A DNA stretch of 64,000 nt, taken from contig OV884011.1 of assembly GCA_930367205.1 (NCBI GenBank), positions 44,405,754 through 44,469,753 of the forward strand, given 5' to 3'. The translations under genes were made by a program, and so were the position numbers. The stretch comes from Acanthosoma haemorrhoidale (taxonomy: Eukaryota > Arthropoda > Insecta > Hemiptera > Acanthosomatidae). The notes beneath the pieces are model-generated. The model saw only the letters and a program-made list of their open reading frames with translations. It was not told the origin of the DNA and made no database searches. Each line of letters opens with the position of its first letter. Within the stretch, counting starts at the first letter, position 1. Below are positions 35,008 through 50,000 of this stretch, piece by piece.

Positions 35008-38000
35008 TCAGGAAGCTAAATTTAATCTACATTCCGGGATATCTTCTTCACCTGTGGAAAAAATATAAAATATAAGTTATCATTTAGAAATAATAAAATT
35101 AATATAAAGAGTGTGAAATTATGATAAGGAATAAGAATTACACAAATAAATTCTCTCGATTTTATTATTCTTTTTTCTTAAATTATAAAAATTGTATTTT
35201 AGAATGAAACCAAAAATAAACTTTTAGGGAGAGGATGTGTGAGGAGGCAGAATGACGTTTGGCCTCAATTCATGAAAATAGGAATGTTACACCTTATAAT
35301 AGAATCATTAGGCTATAACACAGATCTGAACCTCAAAAATCAAAGATGATACACACATGAAAATATGTCTTATCAAAATTAAGAAGGAAATGTTTTACCA
35401 TTTTCTTAAAATCCCATTCAAGGGAGTTGATTTTTTTTAAATAAGACAACTAAATCTAATAGCTGAAGATGTTACAGAGGCTTAAATTTTTCATAAAAAA
35501 TAAGAAAACTCACAGACAATATGCAGTTCTACAGGGGGGGAAGGAACTGAAGTGAAGAAGAGAGTTATAAGAGTATAGAAGTTTAAAAACAATAATTCTG
35601 ATACAAACTTTTAATGACATCTAAGTAGACAACATAAACTATCCCAGCATTGTCTGCGACAGTGAAAAAGTCTTCACCAGTTGGTTTCGCAGTGATAGAT
35701 CTTGTATTGAGGACTATTTTGGAAGATAACCCTTCCCTTGTAACTATCGAAAGAACATCGCTTCCTCCAAAACAAATAGACCCAGAGTCTGATACTGCTA
35801 AACAAGTGATATCCTCTGTTATTTCTCTGATCACTATAGGCTTCTTTATTTTGCAGTCAAAAATCTGCAGATACAAAAAATAATATTGAAATGAAAAAAA
35901 TTAATTCATTCTGGGACTTAAGTCCCCTAAGATTAAAAATATATGTAATACAGGGCCAGAGACATGTGATCAAGGTAGGCGATAAAATTAAACTTGAGAT
36001 CTTATATTTATGTGAGGTTATAATTGGCAAAGACTTACTTTAAGAATTCCATTATAACTGAACAGAGCAAGAATCTTGCTGGACGGAGAAAAAATTATTA
36101 TTTTATTAGCCATTACATCCAAGTTCATGATGTTATTTTCAGATTCTACAAGCCATGTTTTGTTCCCTGCGATGTATACCAACGATTGGAAATTCAGACT
36201 GACACAAAAAGGTTTCACAGATCGAGCGATCTCCGGAAAGATAGTGTCGATTCGATCACCATCCAATGTCCAAATCTAAAACAAAATAATCATATTTAAA
36301 ATGAAAGCGGTGTAGATTAGTCAATCAATTGGGCATTCTATCTATAGGAAGTATTTCAGGAGTTTTGGCAATCTATTTTTTAAAACTTTGATCAATAGGT
36401 AACAAACAAGTTGTTTTTTTTAAATATAATTTTGCAGGTTTAGTGAGAAATAGTGAGGAGTAAGCTATCAGAATAGGGTCATTAACAATTTCATCCTATC
36501 ATTCTATCCTTTATTTCAATTATCAACTGCAATAATTGATGTTGAGTAGTCTAATTTTTGGCCAATGGTTTCCAATTTTCTGATACAATTTCAGTTAAGG
36601 ACATGGAGGATACTTTGTGGGAGTATAAAATAATGGAGTATCTTGCTGCTGCCCTTTTTCTGAATTTGGATGGATTTACTGAATCATTTTTTTGTGTTTA
36701 CTCAGACTAAGATAATAGCATTTTAGGGAGAGGATTTTTATATGTAGTAGCATGATAAGTGCTTATACTTGTAATAAAATACTGGGGGCAGACAAAAATT
36801 TACAATAATTACATAATAAAATATTTTATAGTATATCATACAATTTTTTCGTTTGAATAGTAAAATAAGTACTCACGGTCATAGGAAATGCAGTTATAAT
36901 GCATAAATGTGACTTTAACTGCAACAGATTTGCAAACAAACATCCAATGGACCTTTTATCGTCTAATTCTACCAATTTCCTTTCATTCACTTTCCAAAGC
37001 TGAAATTTAGAAATGTATGGTTAAAACATGAATGTTATATTATTTTGTACCAAAAATATGTTCCCTTAAAGAAAAATGCAAAATGATGAAAACATAAATA
37101 CGATCTTTCAATTTTATGGTCACTTCACTTAAAAATATGTGTTGACCGTATTAATCCAGCGCTCTAAAATTTGTAACAATGCTAACACTGAAACACCACA
37201 GATTACTGTTGTACTACTTTACATGTTTTGGTTATGAAACAACAACGGAAGTATGAAAAAAAAAAGTTTCTCATATAAGTTTTCTCAAATCACTGCTTAG
37301 AAGTAACTTAAGGTTTAATGTTCTTTTACCTCCATAATTAACAACACATTAAAGATAATAATACATAAGATAAAGTTTTGAGAGCAAACAATAGAAATTG
37401 AAGATCAGTTGAAAAATCAGTTTTCAATGACCAAGAATATTTAACAAATAGAATGCATTGCTTTTAATAGTATATTTATTTATTATTTTAATAGACCATT
37501 CATGAAATTAATTAAAGTTCTTAAGAAACTTACAGGTATAATGTTCTATATTACATTTGTATTATTAAATATTTTAATTACAGTCAACTCTGGGTAACTC
37601 GAACTTCAAGGGAATGAGAAATCATTTCAAGTTATGCTTAGTTTGGGTTAAAAATATTTAAAAATTTTCTCTTAACAATGGACCCTCTTCATTGCTTAAA
37701 CCACTTAACCATAAATTCATCAACATCAGGAAATTCTCTTCTCTTGTTTCTTTTTCTTTTGCATAAAAGTCTACCTTTACTTGTCTACCTTTGAAGTTCC
37801 ACCGCGTTCTTCAAAATTGGAGATAGGGTACTTGCAAGGGATATCAGAATTAACAGTAATGCCTTTTTTCTTCTGGTTTCCTTCACTTATAGCTTGGATA
37901 ATTTTAAGTTTCTCATGTAAAATGGGAGATTTTAATTTCCATTGACACATTGTTAACGTATGTCTTGCACTTGCAGGTAGCTAATTGTAAAAAAGAGGGG

Positions 38001-41000
38001 GTGACATGTTAAAACCTGCTGCTGACTGTTGCATAATTCATCGACAGTGCATTCCCAACACCTATAAATTTGGCTTTCTTCAAGTTATTCTATTATTTTT
38101 TTTCAACTAAACAAGTGCTCAAGGTAATAGAAAAAATTTGTGTTACCAAAACTTAAAGAGTTATCGAGTTGACTGTACTTGGAGAATATATTCAAATACT
38201 AAACAAAAAAAAAAATTAAAATTCACCAAAGCATTTTCATTCTGGTACAAAGCAACAACAAATTTTTCCGAGTCATTTTCAAGTAGATACAGCTTGATGG
38301 GTATTTTGTTACGTTCAAATATAACTTCCTGGTCTTGATACAAACGGTCGTAAATAACTTGACCTCTGTCAGTAGCTAAAACTATTACTTTGCCGTCTCT
38401 AGATACATCAGCCATTTTAATCATCGTACTTCTATCGGCGATGACAAACTTTTCAGAACCAATAACAACCTGAAAACAGAATGATTAAAGTTTTCTAGGT
38501 AAGAAAGTGAAGCCAAGGCTTTAGCTAAAATGTTTAATAACCATACCATAGATTATTACTGAGAAATATACAAACATACACACTATGTTGCCATAAAAAT
38601 AGCTATCCAATAAGTACAAACCTCAATATTTTCATTTGAATGATCCATTTTTACAAGTACTGGACCGTGTCCAAGTTTCCATTTGATTGATGTCAAAGGG
38701 CATGGCAGCCCTTCAAGGGGGTACAAATATAAAGACCCATCAGAGTAACCTGACAGCATAGCTCTATCATTTACACAAATACTACTTGCTTGCCTTAAAA
38801 AAAAAAATATCTCCAATCAAAAAAAGACAAGCATATAACGGGTACATGACAATGATATAACACTTTAACAGGCATTACACAATCAAATTAGAATTGAAAT
38901 GAGTATTTTTTTATGTTAATATTTCTATTCTATCTACCCAATATCATTCAAGCAAGTATATGCTATATAAATTGTTTTATTTTTTGACTAAAATTTTTTC
39001 AAAAGCAATTTTGAAATAAGCATGAAAAGTTCAAAGGAAATGTTTTGAAAATAAAATTTAACAATTAATATGAAGCCCATTTAAGATAGTGTGATTATAA
39101 ACACCTTTATATCTGAAATAATATGTACCTTGGCATAGATGGAAAATGAGCGACAACAGAACCATTAAGAAAATGAAATATGTAGAGTTCTCCCGACTCG
39201 GTAGTCACTGCAATGTTTGTTCCGACACAATGCAATTTTGCGAATGTTAATCCTGTAGGTAAAGGACTGAAATGAGGGTCATTTTCATTTGTAGTGCGAC
39301 AATAACGTGTGAATTGATTCTTCATCAAAATTACCAGTCCGCCTCCCAGTGATCCTAAAAAAAAGCAACAAATAAAACTAGGTATAATTTTTTTTTCCCC
39401 AAATTTCTAGTACTTAAATTATTAAAACTACAATCAATATGGTGTATACATATGTCAAATAACAAATATTACATATATATCATTAAGTTTCCATTTGATT
39501 GATGTCAAATGGCATGACAGCCCTTTGAGAATGTACAAATATAAAGACCAACCACAGTAACCTGACAGCATAGCTCTCATTTACACAAATAGTACTTGTG
39601 TAGATACATCAGCCATTTTGATCATTGCACTGATGATGCGGTAAACCCTTGAACATCTGGGAAAAAATGCTTTTATATGATGGGAGTAGGTTGCCATAAA
39701 CAATAGCTTTTAAAGAGATAGAGAGGTCCTTTTCATTCAAACAGTCAGTGAGTCATGTTGGCCAGCAGCCATGAGAGACCGTTTTTTGAAGAGGCCACAT
39801 GTTTAAGACCGGAGAATAAAAGGCATCAGGAGTTATAAAACCACCCCATTCCTCAACATCAAAGATTCTATTATGTTGTTTATATTAGGTAACTATTATT
39901 TTTAACTATATACAAGTCTCTAGACAATCATATCAATATGAAAGATTTAAAATAAACTATGAACTAGAACCATAAAGTATCCTGAGGTTACTTTGAAGGA
40001 GTTACAAATTGAAGTTATAAATTGTAAGATTATAATATGAACTATTATTCTATATAAATTTTTATGAATGTAATTGTATTCTTTATAAATAATGTCTTCA
40101 TTATTTTAGTCAATAATGCTATTTACTGCTTCATTCACCAGATCACACAAATAATATCTCATACATGTGAACATTCACAGATTATATTATCTTATAGTTA
40201 TCATGCCAGTAACATTCAAATATTATTGGAATATCAATGAAACCCAATTTATTTGGATTTAGTTATATCTACAGACATTAACATACTCTTTTAAGCATGA
40301 TCTCAGTACTACTGCAATCCTTTCTCCTCATTTAACAGCTATAACCCCTTGAGTAATAACCACAACGGCCCTTTGTTGAGTCTAAAGAACAACTGACAAT
40401 CTTATAGGTAACAAATGACCCAATAGCCAGGTATCATACACAACCCTTAAGCCAAATTGATCTAGGACACAGAGCACTCTCTCCTGCCATGGTGTTCCCA
40501 ATCCTCCAACCATTTGTGGCATATACGAAGACGTTTCTTCATTTGGGCAAATGTTATTAATTAATATTATGAAATTCTAATATGTAACATGCATAAAACT
40601 AGATTTGACAATATAAACTGGATACCACCTATAATGATGTCGGTTGTAGGACCAACCAGCTATAGCGACTAAATAGGCAGCTCCCTTGAACTTGGTATTC
40701 CTATTTAATGCAATTTTAAGTGGATATTACGACATCATGTGTAACGAGATACTTGTCATAACAAATTGTTTTTCATTTAGCTAGGGTAAAAACATCAGTT
40801 ATAATGGTGCGGCAGTGGAAAAGGAAAGAGGGAATCAACTCAAAATGTAAACATATGCCGTGTCGGTTTCTTGCCTTTTACCCCTGCTTCCTGCCTAGTC
40901 CCTTCTACCCCATACCCTTTTGTTTGTGTTTCAGTTGAAGCTTCAGTTTCATTACGGAGTATTCTAGTAATTTATCAGACTGCTGAAAATTTTGTAGTCT

Positions 41001-44000
41001 GTAATTTGAGAAAAATTACTCAAAAACGACAATAATTCTTTCTTGAGTATAAAATTCACATCTGCAGTAGAATATTCAATGGTGAGACCAACAACGACTT
41101 CACAAAGCAGCTGAATGTAAGTCATTCTACTATTTCTTCAATATGGAAAAAGAAAAATGGATACAAACAAATGGCTTCCTCCAACAGTTTAAAAACTTCT
41201 CAAATCCCAATATGACGATGTTGAATCAGCCCTTCTTATTTGGTTTAAATTGAAAAGGAGTCAGAATATTTGTCTGAATGGCCCTATTCTGAATGGCTTG
41301 CTAAGGCAAATGAGATTGCCACTGAAACTGGAGAGATTAATAAATCCTGGATTCAAAGATTCTGCAACCAAAATGATGAATCTTAAATGTTCAATCTATG
41401 TGCTATATTCAAGAAATTTTGTTTGAAAAATAGCGTAAAAATAACAAAATCATTCTAAAAATGTATATTTAAATGTTATTTTTAAGAAGGTTTATTAATT
41501 GTAAAGGGTCTTTCATTAAACGCTTCCTATCTTTAAATTTAAATAAAACAAAAAGTGTGTGTGAGATATCATCAAAACTTTTTATTCGTTTGAAAGGCCT
41601 ATCAATGCCATTATGTATGGAATATAACATCGTGCAAATGTCCGCGGCTTCCTGGGTGGTGCGCATCCAAAATGTCCAATTTTCCATGACTGGCCCATAA
41701 ATCGGGCTGAATTTGACCGATGACATGGGTTATGTTGGCTTTGAGGACTGCTGTGATTTGTGGCTTATTCGCATAGACCTGCGACTTAAGAAAACCCCAC
41801 AAGAAAGACTCTAACGGGGTCAAATCGTACGATCTCAGTGGCCAGTTCACATCACCTCCATGTGAGATGACCATGCCCTCAAATCGCTTGTGCAGAATGT
41901 CCAATGTGACATGAGCTGTGTGGCATGTAGAGCCGTCCTGTTGAAACCACATGCCGTTGGTGTATATATCATCCAATTCAGGCCAAAAGAAGTTGCTAAT
42001 CATCGACCTATAGCGCTCGCTATTGACGGTTATGGCCGACGCCAGCCCAAAATTCACACCAAACAGTGACTTTTGGGCTGCATTGGAAGCTCTTGGATCT
42101 CATGTGGATTGGTATCGTCCCAAATTCAACAAGTATGTTTGTTGACGTACCCATTCATCCAGAAATGGGCCTCATGGCTGAAGATGATATTTCAATGAAA
42201 ATTAGGGTCAGTTTCCAACTGCTTCCAGGGCCCATTCAGCGAACACATGTCGTTGTCTATGGTCGTTTACCTTCAGCTCCTGGGTCAGTTGAATTTTGTA
42301 CGGGTGCAGGCCCAAGTAACGATGCAAAATTTGCCAAGTCTGCGAAAGACCAAGTTCTTGTGAGCGACACGAAATCGACTACCTCGGATTCTCCTGCACA
42401 CTCTCATGGACAGCGGCAATGTTTTTGGCAGATCTTGCATTTCGGCAACGTACGGGTGTTGGTTGATTGTTTACTGAACCAGTGGACTCAAATTTATCCA
42501 CCACACTGCGAATAGTCCTCTTGGTAGGAGTGTTATGGAGACCGTAAAATGGGTGAACTGTGCGGCACATTGCCCAAACAGAACACCCATATTGATAAAA
42601 TAATTTTATCATTTGCATGTGTTGTTGAACGCTATATTCATCCATGGTGATTTGGCAAAACAGACTGAATAAATGACAGCCAATTTGACAGATGCAGCTT
42701 CAACAATGGCCGTTATCAACTGTCAAAGTTCGGAATTCCCTATTGGAAGACCCTTTATAAAATAATAAATAAATTATAAAAAGTTTAAATCCACAACAAG
42801 TCAATGTAACAGCAGGAAGTGTTTCAGTAATTGGAACAGCTGAGAGGAGGACACTGGGACTGCAGTTGTTTAGAGAAGGAGAGGTGCACAGTTTTTGGAA
42901 TTGTTCTGAGAAGGGTGATAATGAGAATTTATTCCAGTTTGCAGACGGTAAAACATATTTGACTCAATTTGTAAACAACTTAAAGCTGTTAATGTATTAA
43001 ATTTTTTTTTTTATTTCTTTCATGTAAATGTATGGTTGTCAAGGACCTCTGAGATTTGATACATTATAAGTTTGATTAACTTTTTGTTATTAGTAAATAA
43101 AAATATATTACAAAATGGATTGCCACCAATGTGGGGCTTATACATATGTTTTTTAAAGGCCAAAATAGAATATTACAATATGTATGTAAATCTATATAAA
43201 ATTATGTAAATGTCATTCTTTCAACAAAGTAGAAATTAAGATTTTTTTTGACAATTTGTTTTCTACATTTTTTTAAATTTTCCCTCTTTCACAGTTGGTT
43301 TTGGTGATAGCAAACACCGGCTATTACAACAAAAATCTACAAGCCCCTTCAGGGTTGTTATAAACGATATCCAGTGAATACAAAGAGATATTAAATTTAA
43401 TTACATTCCAAGGGTCTGGTACATATACACATTAATACTTTAAAAATAACTTAACATACCTGTTGTTTAAAAGTTGTAGTTAATTTAAACTCACCTGGAA
43501 GTGAACGTAGTGATATGAAGTCTTTACAATTTAACTGTCTCTCGATCCTACCTGTTTCTTTAAAAAAAAAAAAAACCTTATCTTCACCACCTGCAGCAAT
43601 AAGGTTGTCATTGTCAAGAAAGTCAAGACATTTTAATTTTAAGGAGGAGTCATGCTTAACTTCCCATTTCTTGACACCATGATCCCAAACCTAAAGTAAA
43701 TAAATCGCACTGAAATTATTTTTTTCTAAAATATACAATAATGAGGGAAGTAATTTAAAATGAATTGTATGATTTATAAAATAAAATAATAATTACATTA
43801 TTATTTTTTACAAAATTAAAATTTATCCCAACAGTTAATCTCAGAGTTTGTAAGCATTGAGCTGTTTTTTTAAAAATAATGTTTAACAGATATTTAAATC
43901 TGTTTCTAAAAAAAAATTGACACTGCTTTACATTAGGTATTAGTCTACAAATTAAACGGAATGAGAGTTTCATAAAAATAAAAGTTATCTTACACATATG

Positions 44001-47000
44001 GATCCATCATACGTCAGACTGCCTATCAGTGAAGGGCGTTTTTTTGAAAAGACGCCCCACAATAGAGGATGGTTGTGTCTCAGTACAAAAATAGCATTGT
44101 CTGTCCTGTTGGAGTTAGGTTGATTTATATTAAACAAGTTCATATAGTCTGATTGTCTTTCACTTGGAGAAGGAGTTCTGTCACCTATAAAATAAATTAT
44201 TAAATTCAAATTAAGCAATTAGTTAGAACCAGGGATCATTAGTCTAGACATTTATTTTTCCCAAGATATTAAAATAAAGTTTTTGAGTCAACAATAGAAA
44301 TTGGGCATTTAGAGTTATTCTAGTAAGCTTTTTCTTCAAGTCAATATTTCAACATTTTTCTTTTATTTGTTAAAAATGTGATTTTTAGTGAACTCATGCG
44401 GACCTCTCTATAGTGGCCCTTCACTTTGTATACCATTTATATATAATTTAGAAAAAAATCATTGATCAAATCAGAAACAAAATTGTGAGGCCACTGATGT
44501 TAGATCAATTTGAAAATAACAAATTTCAAAGTACTAATGTTTGAAAATGATTTCTAGAAATGCAATAGATATAATGTACAGAATCACATTCAGTTTTATA
44601 TAATGAGATATAAATAAGCTGGAATCATTCAATCGACATTTGAAAATAAGCCTATTCATTTTTTTTTTTCAAGAAAATAAATACCAAAAAATTAACCTTT
44701 CATTCGAAGAGCTATCAAAAAAATCATAGTAGAATTTTAAAATGTTGTTAATTATTTTTACTCCAATTTAATGCTGAAAGATAGTCTATCCAATCGGGAG
44801 ATAGCCACTTTTATTTACAAAAAGAAATAAATTCACTTTCCATCTGCGGGATTGAAACCTAGAACCTTCATATCACGAAACAGCTAAGCTAACCAAATCA
44901 CTACATTATACTAGAACATTTAAAAATTATAGTAAATTGTAGATAAACACAGGTTAGTTCTTGAAAATTACAGTTTTTTTTTTTTTGTAATACAGTGTTT
45001 CATTCAAGATAACAATTCTCGATAGCTCTCTCGGATTTAATAGCTAAAAAAAACCGAGACTTCCATTTTTGGACAATGGTTGCTTTTGAAAATGACTCTT
45101 CATTTTTTTATCTAGACAGTAGCGAATTATTTTAAGATATATGTTAAAAATAATTTAAAGAAAAAATATCACCTGAAGAAGATTCATCGCTTTCGAGAGA
45201 CCACACACGGACGGTGTTATCTAATGATGTAGACAGGAATTGTGTTCTACATTCAGAGACATCAAGATTCTGTATCTTGCCTAAATGTCCATTGAACTTC
45301 TTCAAGACTCCTTTGGACCTAATATTGTACAGCTAAAAAAAAATAAGTCAATTTATGAAAATTGCTTGTATAGCATCCAGTTTGAATTGAAGCAAGAAAT
45401 TGCAGGCATAGCTAAAATGTTCCAAAACGCTTCTAGACAATGTTGGCAAAAATTTTAGACTTGTCAAAAAAATTCAAATGTGTCACTAAAGAGGAATTAA
45501 ATAAATTTAGAGCATAATTACTTGTAAAGTTTTTCTTGATGCACCATGAACTACAATGACTTCATTAATAGAAGCACCAAAACAAACAATCTGTATTTCT
45601 TCATGTATTTCTAACACCTCAGGTAAAATAACCCTTTCAACCCGACTTAACCTGAAACATCAATTGAAGATTCGTTATTTCAACCATCGCTTTGATAACA
45701 AATGGCAAAAGAACTTAGGAAAGTATTTAAGCATGGCAAAGTGAGCATGTGTAAATAGAATTTTGAACTGTTTTGTAACAGGTGTGGTATTTGAATATGG
45801 TGGTCACTGATATTTTTTTATGGCATTAGTACCTATTTCATTAGATTACAACTGTATCTGTAAAATCTTATCTGATATCATCGGAACTTTAATCTTTAAA
45901 TAGCTTCACAGGTAGCAATCTTAAAAGTCAGCAAAACTGGCCAGATTCCCCCCCTTGATTTTCGTACTTGTATTTTAATTAAAAACTAATCAGCATATTT
46001 TCAGGTGTTGTGGAATATAACTTTGAAGTTACAGATAGGCTGAATCATTTTTACAACAGCTATTCCAGAACATCTATACAGATATATGAGACGATCCACC
46101 AAAATGAGCAAGTAGTAGAGCCTCTCTCTCCCTTCGGGCTTGGCAATTATGTTTTAATCAAAAAGTAAGACTTTAAAATTTTTTAGCTGGGCTGTTTTTT
46201 TTTTTTCCAAAATAGTTACAGTTACAAATAATAATTCAAATGCAGCAATCACATATTAAAAAAAAAATCAATACAATTCTCAACTCTGCTCTCCTCGATC
46301 AAATCAAGACCACCTGTAATTTCTACCCAGACGTCTTTTTCTCTTACATTTCTCCGACCCCATTTCCTCAATTATGAAATCAATAACTAATTTGGTGGGC
46401 CCAGATGGCAGTCCTGTGAAATTTCTATAGCTCTGTATCCCTACAATTCTTCCTTAGTTATCTAAAATTGCTTCACAATTATAATTTTTCCCTTCAAAAT
46501 GACATATCTCCCTCTTGCAGGAAAAGAGTGAATGTTCTTCTATTAAATAAAGTTGATAACCCCACCTCCCCCAAAGACTACCGGCCTATATATATCCTCG
46601 CTAACCTTTCTGATTCCCTCGAAAGACTAGTCCAATTTGAAATTTACTTATTCTAGAAATGAGCATGTTTCATTAGACCCCCTACAATTCAGCTCCTGGC
46701 CAGGAATTTCCACCCAATTAGCTCACGAAAATCACATAAGACCTAAAATCCGCCATTGCTCAACAAAACATATCTATCCTTATCATCTTAAACTTTACTA
46801 AGGCAATAGATACCCTTGATCACTCCGTCCTTCAATCGAAACTTATATTGATGTCGTTCTGTTACAGTGCCATCAGTTTGTTTAAATAATTCAATTCTAA
46901 TCACTCCCAAGTTAACTAGCTCCATATTAACCCCTTTCATTGTCTTCTGGTGTAGTTTAGGGTTCATCTATTTCACCTAGTTAATTACTTTTCTCTGTAC

Positions 47001-50000
47001 ACATCCATGACCTTTATACATCAACCCATCATTTCTCATTCCACCTAGATGCTGACAACACCCAAATGCATCTATCCTTTCCTCCTAGCCAGCTCCAATC
47101 TGTCTCCCTATTGATTCAAGCAGATGTGGACTGTATTGAGGCCAGGGCCTCTTTCAATAATCTTCGTTTGAATGCGGAGAAATCCAAGGGAATCCTTTTT
47201 GAATCACGTCTCTTCCTTAAAATCCTAATTGATGTTCCCACCTTCACCATCTATAGTCAACCTGTCTAAATCTCTACTTCAGTCAAAATTCCATGTTTGG
47301 TCATTGACCAAACTCTATCCTAGAAAGACCACATTTCCACCCTTTTAGGGCCCTCACATCAATTATGTTCAACTATCCGTAAACTGGAGCAAATCCTCAT
47401 CAACATCTCTCTTCTCAAACCAATTCTAAAACTGACCTCTCCTCACTGGAACTGGAACAACTGGCCGCTCAAGTAACTAGAAACAACTATATCTCTCCTT
47501 GTCGAGCATCCCTACACAAGTCCCCCCCTTTCACCACGTTTCTCGCATCACCATGCACTTCCTTCTAACGGTGTATTTCATTATAGACATTTTAGAAATG
47601 TCATATCTTAGAAATTTGAGCTCATAGGCAATAACTAATGCCACATTTGAAATCGTCTCCAAATAGTCCGCCACCAAAGCAGCTGTTGGCCTGTATTATC
47701 TAAATGATTTCTACACGAGAAAACAAAAAAAATGTTAAATGTAAGAGATAAAAAAATCATGTTATAGAAATTAACTGATGTGCATATTATAGCTTGAAAT
47801 GAAGTTTTAGTATTGTAACATAGGTTAAATACTTACGGGATTGAATGCAAATAAAGTTGTTTTGATGCTTTGCTTTGTGCTAATTGTACAGCAGCAGCAT
47901 GCACACTAGAAGTTTTAGGCTCTTCGTTGAGAGCGGCTTGAATTATATCTATACCTTGAGCTATTGACAGGCCGTTGTATTCAATGAAAGCAGAGAATTC
48001 CTCAACTTTATTTTCTAGCTCTGGACTCTAAAAAATAAAAATACTATGAACATATTCTGAGTGGAAGTATTTGTTGGGAATCAGGTTGATTTATTGGACG
48101 ACATTTCAACATAATATGTGTCCATAATACACTTTAAAAATTGTATTCTTACATATAAAACCTAAACGAACATTACAAATAAAATGGGCTGGTACCTTAT
48201 CTGTGATCAATTCTTTATAATTTTTGAAGTCTTTGATCAAATCCGTTGGACCACACAGTCGAACTTTAGCTTCGAGAAAAGCAAGATTCAGATACAGGCT
48301 TTTAAAAAGATGATTTAAACCTGCTTTCTTCAAATGGTAACCAATGTAATAGAAAATGTAATTGTCATCGGGAAGTTTACACCACACTCCATTACATGCA
48401 GTTTGGTAATTGTAAATTAAATTTTGATGTGATGCCTGAAAAATAAATAACATTCAATACAACCTATTTTTAATGAAATTAAATAATAAATACATTTAAG
48501 AGAGCTGAGTTCCATCAATAACGAGGAAGGTAAATTATGATATTGTTGCGATCCATGTGTTTACCGGCCCTTGATTACACATGAATAGTAGTAAAGATAT
48601 AATCATGTGAAGCATGCTGAAAAAAAGCCTATTCCTTAACTGCTAATCGGCTTCTCACTGATTTGGAATTTATTAATTGCAAATGATGTATATTTTAAAT
48701 GAATCTTAATTAACCTTTGTTTGGGTATCAGAAAGATCTTTTTTGAGGAAACCAGAAACAAGATCATGGACACCATAGACATAACTCTTTTGTACTTCAT
48801 TCCATTTCATAACGGCTAAAGATTTTCTAACAAAATTCACCATTATTTCCTCGGCTTCGAATTTGTCAAGGTTCCACAATACCCCAAGAACCTAATAACA
48901 TAAATTAAAAATGTTAGCGAATCTCAACAAGATGTGTGAATTAGATTACTGAAAAGACAAGAAAAATAGCACATAAAATAAAATCATTACCTCAGGCTTG
49001 ATATTGACATCGTCGGCAAAAACTGACAGCTGCCGAAAAAAATGTTCGAATTTTTCCCCTAAAGATTCAACTGAATCATGAATAGCACCGTAGAAGGTCT
49101 CTAAATTGTTTAAACTCTTCCGTCTAAAATAATAAACAAATTCACTAGAGAAATAACATCATCAACATACATTTATAAACCCTTATAAATGAAATTAAAC
49201 TTAGTTCATCATTTAAGCAAAAAAACAAAACTTAGCCTAAATTTTTATTTAATTAAATGTGATGCATTTTGATATTATTTGCCAGCTCCCTCATTTCACT
49301 GGTAGCAATAGTATTTTGATCAATCCTAATCTCAGGGGTATTTTCAAATTTTCACTTTTTCTCTCTATGGCTATAACTAAGTAGCCAAATTGAAAATGAA
49401 AAAAGATGAGCACTGAAAGGGGTAAAAAATATTTACTGATACCAGGGGTGTTCACAGAGGGAGAGGTAAGGAGGATATATCCCCCCCCCCCAGCAACAAA
49501 CATAGATTAATATGATATTTGTATAGACCTGTTCGTTTTTTTGCCTAACATTTTAACGTAGTAGTTCCATCGATTTTCTGTTGAAAGGTCATCTTTGAAA
49601 TTTTCTAATTGAGAAGCTATCAATGAGATAGTCAGGGGATGACCTGAAATAAAAATAAATTTGATTATTTTCAAATTTTCACCTGATTTCCTAGAATAAT
49701 ATTTATTAAATGATTCATTCCAATATCATTGGCGAATTCCAAGAGCCAGAAAAAACATCACCACATAGTGAGGTTACAGTACTTCTTTGAAAATTATTCT
49801 AGTAATTTTTTTCAGTAAACATCCCAAGATTGAAGGAAAGGTGTGTATTTTATGTATTCATATATATTAAAAAAAATGGATTAAATGAAATACTGACCTT
49901 TTGTGTATTCATAGATACTTGAAGCTTGCTGTGGAAGTGAATGTTCTTTAATATTCAAACTTTTAGAAAACAGTTCAAGGGTTTCGGCCTGACTAAAACC

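Noticed and set aside
42066..42515. 149-codon plus-strand open frame
   Set aside because: It is antisense to the mariner transposase at 41504-42755 and has no protein similarity of its own.
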